From Gammaproteobacteria bacterium (lineage in GTDB: Bacteria > Pseudomonadota > Gammaproteobacteria > Arenicellales > Poriferihabitantaceae), in contig JAJEAV010000034.1 in the NCBI GenBank assembly GCA_022822625.1, positions 1-49,502 of the forward strand: a DNA stretch of 49,502 nt. Reading direction: 5' to 3'. The position numbers and the translations under genes were made by a program. The notes under the pieces are model-generated. The model was given only the letters and a program-made list of their open reading frames with translations, searched no databases and had not been told where the DNA came from. Below are positions 1 to 7,161 of the stretch, piece by piece (positions within the stretch are counted from its first letter, which is position 1; each line of letters begins with the position of its first letter).

Positions 1-423
1 GAACTTTTCTGAATATCTGTTCAATACTCGCTTCGCAACTTCCTCCGTCACCCGAATAATTGCCTCAAGCAGGCTCTCATCAATGTCGGCAGCACCCTCA
101 TATTCCATGATGTTTCTTTTTCGATGTGCTTGATCCAGTACCCGCCATTGGCTGTCTGGAAAATTCAATGTATGGCGCAGACACTGGAAGAACAAATAAC
201 GATTGCCAGAGCGATATCCTGCAATCCGCAACGCTGCAAGAGACAGAACGTGTGCCGAGTTGTAAGCCAGATCAAATCGAGATTCAGGACTGAGGGTATC
301 CTTTCCTGCATCTGCAAGTCGCGCTGCCCCGGAGCGAATCAGCCCGGAAATTTCCTGAGCTGTTGCCTCTTCAATCTTGAGAGCACCAGCTCTGGCCAGA
401 CTTTCCATATGATCATGCAACAT
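1..423 (-). CDS. HEPN-domain protein, toxin-like partner of MNT (partial, runs off left edge)
   Basis: The reading frame starts with ATG at 423 and stays open for 141 codons to the window edge, so the C-terminus is missing. The helical sequence contains the motif DQAHRKRNIMEYEG near residues 98-111, an R..RN...Y pattern seen in HEPN domains of the HepT and MNT-associated class. The start overlaps the end of the upstream nucleotidyltransferase gene by 11 bp, the usual arrangement of MNT-HEPN pairs. In characterised pairs (type VII toxin-antitoxin, HepT/MntA) the HEPN protein is an RNase toxin that is AMPylated by the MNT partner. I see the pairing and the motif; toxicity is inference. A simple HEPN accessory protein without RNase activity is possible. 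Confidence 0.75.
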   Translation of the reverse strand, partial: MLHDHMESLARAGALKIEEATAQEISGLIRSGAARLADAGKDTLSPESRFDLAYNSAHVLSLAALRIAGYRSGNRYLFFQCLRHTLNFPDSQWRVLDQAHRKRNIMEYEGAADIDESLLEAIIRVTEEVAKRVLNRYSEKF

Positions 424-1054
424 CAGAATTGCCCACCAGAATAGAATGTGGTTTCTCAAGCACTCGGGGCACAAATCCCGACTTGTCTCCGTGTCTGATA
501 TGAAACTCGTCCAGTGTAAAGAGTACTGGATTGATGCGCCGACCCAGTAATTCTTCGGCCACCGAAAGGGCGCGGTATACCGTCTCCAATGTCAGATCGT
601 CTGAAACCAGTAACAGGTCAATGTCACTCGTTGCAGTTTCAGTCCCCTGGGCAACCGACCCGAAGAGCACGGCCAATACCAATCGGTCTACAAGCGGAAC
701 AAGTGCTTTCTGGATGGATGCCTCTACGCCAATCGTCTTGCGCACGATACCACATATTTCTTCGAACAGGGGAGACTCGGGATTTGCGCGATAATATTTC
801 CGGTTTCCGACTTTGGATGCTGACACGAGCCCACTCTCGGCCAGCCTGACAAGCTCACGTTGTACTGCACCCCGTCCACAACCAGCCAACTCGATGATTT
901 CGGTCACGAAGAATTCTCGGTTCGATTGCCCGAACAACAGCGCCAGAACCTTTTGTTGAGACGCAGTGAAAAGTGCATCCGCAAATGCCGAGGAAGTCCA
1001 GACATTCCTATTGTCCGGCTCGTCGGAGATATTTGTCAAATCTTTTGTACCCAT
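413..1054 (-). CDS. wHTH-MNT nucleotidyltransferase antitoxin-like protein
   Basis: An N-terminal winged helix-turn-helix (about residues 20-90 from the preferred start) is followed by a minimal nucleotidyltransferase domain. The catalytic pattern GSX10DXD is intact (G132, S133, D144, D146), as in MntA antitoxins that AMPylate HEPN toxins. The frame is open up to 1153, but the ATG at 1054 is preferred: a good promoter (-35 TTGATA, -10 TATAAT) lies inside the longer version and would start transcription almost at this ATG. No ribosome binding site precedes it, so the mRNA may be leaderless. The fused DNA-binding domain suggests that it represses its own promoter. The HEPN gene overlaps its 3' end by 11 bp. 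Confidence in the domains is high; in the start, moderate. Confidence 0.8.
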   Translation of the reverse strand: MGTKDLTNISDEPDNRNVWTSSAFADALFTASQQKVLALLFGQSNREFFVTEIIELAGCGRGAVQRELVRLAESGLVSASKVGNRKYYRANPESPLFEEICGIVRKTIGVEASIQKALVPLVDRLVLAVLFGSVAQGTETATSDIDLLLVSDDLTLETVYRALSVAEELLGRRINPVLFTLDEFHIRHGDKSGFVPRVLEKPHSILVGNSDVA

Positions 1055-1089
1055 ATTGAGTATTATAGTACCCAAATTGGGGATATCAA
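1047..1089 (-). promoter_or_regulatory. Promoter of the MNT-HEPN operon with repeated GGGTAC operator candidate
   Basis: On the minus strand, TTGATA (1089-1084) and TATAAT (1067-1062) are separated by 16 bp, a near-consensus sigma-70 promoter. The predicted start of transcription falls at or beside the ATG at 1054. Two GGGTAC copies (1073-1068 and 1052-1047) are spaced 21 bp start to start, two helical turns, on either side of the -10 box. The second copy overlaps the start codon. They are good candidates for binding sites of the winged-helix domain encoded by the gene itself. Confidence 0.55.
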
Positions 1090-1149
1090 CTCTTGTGTTG
1101 CGATCTGTTGCGGTCACATGAACTGTCCGCTTTTTTCCCGGTTCATTTC

Positions 1150-1638
1150 TCATTGGACAAGATAATCACTAGAATATTGACATTGCGATGATTTTTTTTC
1201 ATACTGCTTCTGGAAATTCCGGACTACCGACCCGCATGAGCGGTGACTACGGCTTTTTTCTGGAGGCAGTTGCAACCTTGTTTTATTGATGAAGCCAGAG
1301 ACCTTGGCTCCTCGAATGACCCGCCCCCGGGGGAACACCAACCTGGCCTGGCCGTCGGAGAGGTCTTTATTGATTCGGCAAAATTGCCCGGTTTCACCGA
1401 CAATTTCCTTCTCCTGAAACATCAATACTTCCCCAACCTGCTCTATCCTTCCAGAAACTATCTGAACAGAATTCTTTCGAAAATCAAGGAGAAAGATACA
1501 TGCAGAAACATAACGCAGGGCAAGGCAACAAAGAAACAAGGGAATTGCGCCATAGGTTGGAGGCTGTAAGGGAATCCCGATGAGAATTCCTGGAATTGAA
1601 TTCCCAATTGGGATAGTTGATGCGATTTCATTCACCAA
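1150..1638 (-). CDS. Hypothetical protein, doubtful
   Basis: An open frame of 162 codons with a hydrophobic stretch around residues 30-52 and no motif that I recognise. It ends just upstream of the MNT promoter, so it does not conflict with it, and it fills most of the 1055-1671 gap. There is no convincing ribosome binding site or homology signal, and part of the frame is also open on the other strand. It may be chance or a decayed gene. Confidence 0.2.
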   Translation of the reverse strand: MVNEIASTIPIGNSIPGILIGIPLQPPTYGAIPLFLCCLALRYVSACIFLLDFRKNSVQIVSGRIEQVGEVLMFQEKEIVGETGQFCRINKDLSDGQARLVFPRGRVIRGAKVSGFINKTRLQLPPEKSRSHRSCGSVVRNFQKQYEKKSSQCQYSSDYLVQ

Positions 1639-1671
1639 AAGTAGTTTGATTGAATCCCGAATACATCAACA

Positions 1672-2421
1672 GTGATTACGCTGTCCAAACACATATTCAT
1701 GCTTCTCGCAGCATATGCCATCAGTGCATTGCCTGTTGGCAGTGATAGCACTCATGCTGAACTGAAATACCGGGGTGTCAAGATTGCACCCGAGCATCGT
1801 TGCGCCCCCTATGATCGTGATGACTATCCCTACCCTCAATCCATCAGGCTGGAACTGATCGAGAGTCTCGGAGGATTGATTTATGGACCCTATTCGGGAA
1901 CCTGTTTTCACAGCCGACATGAGGTTGATATTGAACATGTCATCTCCTTGTCCGAAGCCCACGATAGCGGCCTTTGTGCAATGGGGCCCGATGCCAAGAA
2001 ACAGTTTGCGAGCGATCTGTTGAATTTGACGCTTGCCAGCCCCAAAATCAATCGATACCAGAAATCATCAAAAGATCTGAGCGAGTGGCTACCTGCCATG
2101 AATGCCTGCTGGTACGCCGAACGAACACTGCAGGTTCGCCGAAAATACGGACTGACCATAGACTACAACGAAGCAGATGCCATTGAACGCAAATTGTCGA
2201 CATGCGCATCGACAAGCATGGTTGTACAGTGCAAAACCCGCACCGCACCAAGACCGAAAACCGACCCCAACAACGCTGTCCTTGCGAAATACGATGACGA
2301 TGGAAATGGCAGGATAACCTGTCGCGAAGCTATCCGACATGATATAGCACCTGTCGATAAATCACACCCTGCCTATGAATTCATGCAAGACGGTGATGGC
2401 GATGGCACGGTTTGCGAATAG
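1672..2421 (+). CDS. Secreted HNH endonuclease (DUF1524-type) with C-terminal excalibur Ca-binding domain
   Basis: A hydrophobic signal peptide occupies about residues 1-28, so the protein should be exported. The middle contains DIEHVISLSEAH near residue 85 followed by an N-rich stretch (DLLNLTLAS...N), the His and Asn pattern of DUF1524/HNH nucleases such as secreted DNases. The C-terminus carries two acidic Ca-binding loops: DDDGNGRITC near residues 205-214 and DGDGDGTVCE at the very end. The second is the hallmark of excalibur domains, whose two Cys residues form a disulfide. Predicted role: extracellular or periplasmic nuclease for DNA scavenging or defence. It has no coupled neighbours, and the cleavage specificity is not visible. 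The nuclease fold is confident; the biological role is inference. Confidence 0.8.
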   Translation: MITLSKHIFMLLAAYAISALPVGSDSTHAELKYRGVKIAPEHRCAPYDRDDYPYPQSIRLELIESLGGLIYGPYSGTCFHSRHEVDIEHVISLSEAHDSGLCAMGPDAKKQFASDLLNLTLASPKINRYQKSSKDLSEWLPAMNACWYAERTLQVRRKYGLTIDYNEADAIERKLSTCASTSMVVQCKTRTAPRPKTDPNNAVLAKYDDDGNGRITCREAIRHDIAPVDKSHPAYEFMQDGDGDGTVCE

Positions 2422-2580
2422 GATTGACCGCTGTCCGGATGCGTGGAATCTCTCCCCGATGAAGACGTCCGTTCCACAGGAGTATGTTGCAGACACAATG
2501 ACCTTCAGAATCTATACTGTCTTCCGGATACGATACGGCAGATTGTCGGCAGACTGAATTGCCCGAACTGGACAGCACGA

Positions 2581-3549
2581 TTACTCCCCTTTTGGCCGGA
2601 CTTCATAGCCCGGTTCTTCCGGCTCATCGTCAATCATTTCAGCGGGAAAACCGGGGGCGGTAATATCGAGCCGGGCAACCTCTTCGAGTCTCCGTATGAT
2701 GTTGGGAGAATGCTCTCGGGCCCCGTATTTCTCCATCGCCTCCCTGAAGATTTTGACCATAAGCGGAGAAAAATCGAGAGGCACTCCGGCACCTTTTGCA
2801 ACCTCGTCAAACAGCGTGATGTCCTTGCAGACAAGATCCATCGTGAAATTAATGTCACGGCTTCCATTCAGTATCACCTGACTTTCGGTTTCGTGGACAA
2901 ATGAATTGCCGGAAGAGATGCGTATGGCCTCATAGGCTGTACTGAGGTCCACGTCAACGGCCTTGCAGGTAGCAAGCGCCTCACAAAGCGTCATCAGGTT
3001 CGCGGTTGCCAGATAGTTGGTCACGACCTTGAGAATCGAGGCGGAACCAAGCGGGCCAGTATGCAGTATTCTCCGACCCATGGCAGTCAGAACGGGTAGC
3101 ATATGCTCAAAGACCTGTCTTTCGCATCCTGCAAATATGGAAATATTTCCGGTTGCCGCTCGATGGCAGCCGCCTGAAACAGGACAGTCGACAGGCTCGC
3201 CACCCCGTGCCTTGACTAGGGCACCAAGACGAAGTACCTCGCCCTCATCAGTGGTGCTCATCTCAGCCCATGTCTTGCCCTGCCGCATCGCGGACAGAGC
3301 ACCATCCTGGCCTTCCAGTACCGTAGCACTGGCGGCTGGGTTGGGCAGACATGTGATCAGGAGGTCGGCAGCCCGGGCCATTTGAAGCGGGCTCTCACCG
3401 AAGGCTGCTCCGGCATCCAGTAATGGCTGGGTAGCCTGGTGATTCAGATCCCGTACGATCAGATTGAAACCGTTTCTTAACAGACTGCCGGCGAGCTTTG
3501 AACCCGCATTTCCAAGGCCGATAAATGCGATGGTTTGGATGGATTTCAT
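2581..3549 (-). CDS. Beta-hydroxyacid dehydrogenase (3-hydroxyisobutyrate / tartronate semialdehyde reductase family)
   Basis: The N-terminal Rossmann motif FIGLGNAGSKLAG (about residues 8-20) binds NAD(P). The family substrate motif DCPVSGG and the catalytic-lysine region KVVTNYL (about residues 176-182, with the conserved Lys and Asn) are both present. At 322 residues it is slightly longer than typical members because of a proline- and glutamate-rich tail. The ATG at 3549 is preferred over the upstream ATG at 3579 because an AGGAG lies 8 nt before it. Members reversibly oxidise short beta-hydroxyacids; the exact substrate cannot be told from sequence. It has no operon partners, since flanking genes point away or are distant. 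Confidence 0.85.
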   Translation of the reverse strand: MKSIQTIAFIGLGNAGSKLAGSLLRNGFNLIVRDLNHQATQPLLDAGAAFGESPLQMARAADLLITCLPNPAASATVLEGQDGALSAMRQGKTWAEMSTTDEGEVLRLGALVKARGGEPVDCPVSGGCHRAATGNISIFAGCERQVFEHMLPVLTAMGRRILHTGPLGSASILKVVTNYLATANLMTLCEALATCKAVDVDLSTAYEAIRISSGNSFVHETESQVILNGSRDINFTMDLVCKDITLFDEVAKGAGVPLDFSPLMVKIFREAMEKYGAREHSPNIIRRLEEVARLDITAPGFPAEMIDDEPEEPGYEVRPKGE

Positions 3550-3968
3550 GACTTGCGCTCCTGTAAATGGAAGGGTCAATTTTAACGGTACTCGTGAAGA
3601 GGAGAGAAGTGACAGAAATTCCGTTGCCTGAAATTGGACAAGCAGGACTGTCTGGCCAGAACGTTCAGGGGCTGAATGAATGCAGATTGCAACTGCTGAC
3701 TTATTTCCAGGTCATATGCAGGAGTGAATGGACTCAACGAGTTTCCGGAAACTACCGTCATCAGTCGCTTCCTGAAATCACATGGCATAACCTGACCACC
3801 TTGAGTTCAACCTGAAACGCCACATGTCACAATCTATCAGGTCTGGTTCTTGAATCGAGATCTTGCATGACATCATCTGTCTTATAATCCATTGAGTGAC
3901 GCTTTTTCATCCCATGCCATACCGACACGGTTGAAGATCCGATTCAAATTGACGAGTTTTTCTAGAAT
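3550..3968. other. Gene-free stretch
   Basis: Only short overlapping open frames are present, with no recognisable domain, no strong ribosome binding site and no clear terminator hairpin. It should contain the promoters of the divergent dehydrogenase and LOG-family genes, but I cannot place them reliably. Confidence 0.4.
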
Positions 3969-4550
3969 ATGACCAACCCCCCCACTGTAAAACAACTTTG
4001 TGTGTTTTGCGGGTCCAGACCCGGCAATAGCCCTGCATACATCGAAGCCGCAACTGCGCTCGGTCATGCCATCGGAAAACGAGGGATGAACCTGACGTAT
4101 GGAGGTTCCAGCATGGGGCTGATGGGAGCAGTCGCAGATGCGGTTCTGGAAACAGGAGGAAAAGTAACCGGCGTAATCCCCGAAATACTGTTTGACCATG
4201 AACATGATCATCCAGGAATCACCAGACTGGTCAGGGTCAAGAACATGCATCAGCGAAAAGAGGCCATGTCTTCCCTTTCAGATGGATTCATTGCACTGCC
4301 GGGTGGGTTCGGAACATTCGAGGAATTACTCGAGACCATCACATGGTCTCAACTCAGGATCCATGACAAGCCAATCGGAATTCTGGATGTCGAGGGATAC
4401 TACGGATTTCTGACTGCATTCATTGAACATGCCATTGAAACAGGATTCATCAATCCCAGGCATCGCAACCTGTTTTGTATTGATGATTCCCCTGACAGCC
4501 TGCTGGACCAGCTCGAAAACCGGAGACCAGCAAGTCCAAACAAAACCTGA
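3969..4550 (+). CDS. LOG-family nucleoside 5'-monophosphate phosphoribohydrolase (TIGR00730)
   Basis: The Rossmann-like fold begins with CVFCGSRPGNSPAY (about residues 11-24), the family start motif. GGSSMGLMG follows near residue 46 and the active-site motif PGGFGTFEE near residue 108. Its 193 residues match LOG / YvdD-type proteins. Plant and bacterial members release cytokinin free bases from the riboside monophosphates. Many bacterial ones simply hydrolyse AMP-like nucleotides, and older annotation as lysine decarboxylase is wrong. It is convergent with the aminotransferase gene (64 bp between stop codons) and has no operon partner. Family confidence is high; cytokinin production is unproven. 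Confidence 0.9.
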   Translation: MTNPPTVKQLCVFCGSRPGNSPAYIEAATALGHAIGKRGMNLTYGGSSMGLMGAVADAVLETGGKVTGVIPEILFDHEHDHPGITRLVRVKNMHQRKEAMSSLSDGFIALPGGFGTFEELLETITWSQLRIHDKPIGILDVEGYYGFLTAFIEHAIETGFINPRHRNLFCIDDSPDSLLDQLENRRPASPNKT

Positions 4551-4614
4551 AACCAGCCAGGCAGACCATTCTTGAATACCCGTACCAAAACCCTTCCACA
4601 TCCTGGTTTCCAGC

Positions 4615-5796
4615 TCAGGTTTCGGACAGACTCAGCACAAATGCCCCAATCCTCCGGCATGCCTCCTCAAACAATTTGTCCTTAACTGCCAGACTGATGC
4701 GAACCAGTCCTTCGCCAGAGTCACCAAATCCGTCACACGGCAACAAGCTCACCTGATGCTGATCCAGGAGCCGGCGCGTGAACTCCATACTGCCTATACC
4801 CAGGCTTCTGACATCCAGCACCGCAAACATGCCTCCAGATGCTTCAAGTATAGAGACCTCGGGAAGATCCGATAGAAGATCGGTCGCAATTTTGCGTCGA
4901 CGATTCATGCTTTCACGCACAGTCTCGGTAATGTTCGAATCCATCTGCAGCGCAAGGGTTGCAGCATCCATAATGAATGGCGGCAAGCCATAAATCATGC
5001 ACAACGACAAATTGTAGAGGTGTTCCATCAACTCTCTGGGACCGACTGCCCACCCAACACGCCATCCGGTCATCCGATGGGATTTCGACAGGCTTGAGAC
5101 GGTTACGCATATCTCGTCGGTTCCCGGGAGTCCGGCAGGGCTTACCCGGTCTTTCGGAGCGAGCATTTCCAGATAGACTTCGTCGCTGATCAGCCATATC
5201 TTCCTGTCGCTACAGGCCTTGACGAGGGGCTCGTACTGCTCCCTGGTATAGACCGATCCAACTGGATTATTGGGGGAATTGACAATGATGGCACGAGTCT
5301 TGTCAGTGATTGCACTGATTACGGCTTCAGGATCCATCTGCATATTGCTACCGGGACGGACAGGCACCAGCCTCGCACCACTACATGAGAAAGTCGCTGG
5401 ATATGTTGAATAATATGGCTCGACAAGTATCACTTCGTCGCCATGCTCGAGAACACATTGGGATACCGCAAACAGGGCATTTTGCGCTCCTGAAAAGACC
5501 GCACACTGATCTTCGTTGACACGCTGTCCCGTCAACTCGGAATGCCGCACAGCAATTGCCTTGCGAAGATCGAACTCTCCCTGGACCGGGGTGTAGTGAT
5601 GGCGGCCTGACCGCAAGCTCTGAATCGCTTGTTCAACAATCCTGCCATCGGTCAGTTGATCCGATTCCTGCCCGACAGACAGCATGATGATGTCTTCACC
5701 GGACTGGAATCTGGCAAGAGCTTCGTAATGAATTTCCCAGGAATCGGTGCTTTTTCCTGCAATGCGACTGGTCAGCCCTGAAAATCTCATTGTCAC
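4615..5796 (-). CDS. aruH: PLP-dependent aminotransferase, AruH-like (arginine:pyruvate transaminase)
   Basis: A fold-type I class I/II aminotransferase of 393 residues, the same length as Pseudomonas AruH. The N-terminus (RIAG....WEIHYEALAR..) and the core (SVGQES..., HYTPVQGEFDLRKAIA, GAQNALFAVSQ) resemble AruH as I remember it. The PLP lysine lies in SSLSKSHRMTGWRVGW near residue 237, and the phosphate-binding and Asn/Asp residues are in VNSPNNPVG and LISDEVY. AruH transfers the amino group of L-arginine to pyruvate, giving 2-ketoarginine and alanine. No other arginine transaminase pathway genes such as aruI are in the window, so the substrate could be another amino acid. Confidence in the enzyme class is very high; in aruH it is moderate. 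Confidence 0.85.
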   Translation of the reverse strand: MTMRFSGLTSRIAGKSTDSWEIHYEALARFQSGEDIIMLSVGQESDQLTDGRIVEQAIQSLRSGRHHYTPVQGEFDLRKAIAVRHSELTGQRVNEDQCAVFSGAQNALFAVSQCVLEHGDEVILVEPYYSTYPATFSCSGARLVPVRPGSNMQMDPEAVISAITDKTRAIIVNSPNNPVGSVYTREQYEPLVKACSDRKIWLISDEVYLEMLAPKDRVSPAGLPGTDEICVTVSSLSKSHRMTGWRVGWAVGPRELMEHLYNLSLCMIYGLPPFIMDAATLALQMDSNITETVRESMNRRRKIATDLLSDLPEVSILEASGGMFAVLDVRSLGIGSMEFTRRLLDQHQVSLLPCDGFGDSGEGLVRISLAVKDKLFEEACRRIGAFVLSLSET

Positions 5797-6369
5797 ACCT
5801 CGAACGATTCGGACAAACGATCGGCTTCATTGAGTGAATACCGATCCTAGTATGGGAAATGAATCTTGGTTCACCGAAAGCCTGAAGATGTTGATACTGC
5901 GGAACCTCCGATGATTCCAGCTGCCAAGCCAGCTGTTGACTGAATCCACAGCATGGAAGTTATATCCCTGTTTTGGCGATATTGGCTGACATTCTCGAAA
6001 TCAGCCACAAATATCGACAGCCCTGCCACGAAAAAACCGATGGTAGCATGAATCAACTTTCCGAAAAAAATATATATAGGGTACAATTCGGTTAATGGAG
6101 ACTGAATCGGAGATACATGTGACATGAACTCTCGGATTAATAGTCTGCCCTCGCGCCCTGGGTTTGCCGGGACCGACCAGAACCCAATGCCAGAGCCATA
6201 TACCGTTCCCATGACCGTACGAAACAGGATTCAGAACGGCTGAAGAGCCGCTTCGTAACCAGCAGGATCACCCTTGACCATGAACTTGGTTCTCCCCCCA
6301 AAACAGTACCATCAACTCATCGATACGGCACCAATGCCTATTAGCCGTCCCATGACAGGATAACATGAC
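5797..6369. other. Intergenic region upstream of the sensor operon
   Basis: This holds one doubtful small membrane ORF (listed separately) and the leader of the operon starting at 6370. An AGGA at 6357-6360 sits 9 nt before that start. No convincing promoter could be assigned. Confidence 0.35.
5871..6212 (-). CDS. Small membrane protein, doubtful
   Basis: The frame encodes 113 residues, or about 84 from an internal Met beginning MSHVSP. Two hydrophobic stretches are visible: one including IFFGKLIHATIGFFVAGLS and one including STAGLAAGIIGG near the C-terminus. No family is recognised. It lies alone between two divergent transcription units, and coding quality cannot be judged by eye. Confidence 0.25.
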   Translation of the reverse strand: MGTVYGSGIGFWSVPANPGREGRLLIREFMSHVSPIQSPLTELYPIYIFFGKLIHATIGFFVAGLSIFVADFENVSQYRQNRDITSMLWIQSTAGLAAGIIGGSAVSTSSGFR

Positions 6370-7161
6370 ATGTTTTTTGGCTTTGCATTTCGAACTGCGC
6401 TGGTTCTGATACCTATTCTGGTTGTCGGCATTACCATCACCAGTGCCCTTAGCCTCCATAAATTCAGCCAGACATTCTCGACACTCATAAATTCGGGATT
6501 TGAATTCGTAACCGGAGAGGTCAGAAACGGCATCCAGGTCCAACTGGACCTCGGGCTGCTTCTGAAAAATCTGGAAATCGCCCAGACGCTGGAAGAATAT
6601 CAGATTTCAGATAACCAGATTCTCTCCATCGAGGTTTTTGATAACCATGGCGTGGTCCTGCATAGCTCGGATTCGAGCTCCGTATCCGATCTGGTCCCGG
6701 AGGAGTGGGTCAATAGCTGGAGACTGAATTCCACAAACTCCTCCTGGGCACTTCAGGAAAGAAATGCCGGGGTCGTGGGCGTACCGATCAAGAATAACCT
6801 GGGACAGGATGTCGGTGCAGTAGTGCTTCGATATTCCCGCAATTTGCTGGATCAGAACATATGGAATCAGACCCGGCACCTGATTACCGTCAACTCAATT
6901 GCAGCCCTGATCACAATTCTTGTAGCATTCTTCAGCGCCATGTTCATTCTCAGTCGGCTATGCAGTGAGTACAGATCAATGGGAAAAATCATGGATATCG
7001 TAAGAACCAACAAGAAAACGGACACCGAGGAAGTACAACAGGACAAGAACATACGGACTCCGGTTTTTCATCAGTTCATATCCATGGTTCTAGCCACAAA
7101 CAGGGAAATGGACCTGACGATTATGAAAGCCCGGTCTCTGGATGAGGGCAAGGAAAATTGA
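6370..7161 (+). CDS. Two-TM membrane sensor protein with extracytoplasmic CACHE-like domain
   Basis: TM1 (about residues 7-28) and TM2 (about 174-196) bracket a periplasmic domain of roughly 145 residues. That domain contains ILSIEVFDNHGVVLHSS (84-100), typical of a PAS/CACHE beta-sheet. The cytoplasmic tail (197-263) is short and charged, with no kinase, GGDEF or methyl-accepting domain. It therefore probably passes a ligand signal by protein contact. An AGGA lies 9 nt upstream of the ATG, and the stop overlaps the TTG start of the next gene (TTGA), so the two are translationally coupled. It opens a six-gene operon whose products all look membrane-, sensing- or partner-switch-related. The ligand and partner are unknown. 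It is probably a truncated or split paralogue of the sensor module in the next gene. Confidence 0.75.
   Translation: MFFGFAFRTALVLIPILVVGITITSALSLHKFSQTFSTLINSGFEFVTGEVRNGIQVQLDLGLLLKNLEIAQTLEEYQISDNQILSIEVFDNHGVVLHSSDSSSVSDLVPEEWVNSWRLNSTNSSWALQERNAGVVGVPIKNNLGQDVGAVVLRYSRNLLDQNIWNQTRHLITVNSIAALITILVAFFSAMFILSRLCSEYRSMGKIMDIVRTNKKTDTEEVQQDKNIRTPVFHQFISMVLATNREMDLTIMKARSLDEGKEN

Noticed and set aside
1195-1255. Possible hairpin CCGC-ATGA-GCGG before a T-run
   Set aside because: Only a 4-bp stem and a distant T-run; below what I would call a terminator.
4550-4615. GAAACCAG/CTGGTTTC inverted repeat as a terminator between LOG and aminotransferase genes
   Set aside because: The arms are about 50 bp apart and no T-run follows; not a convincing terminator.
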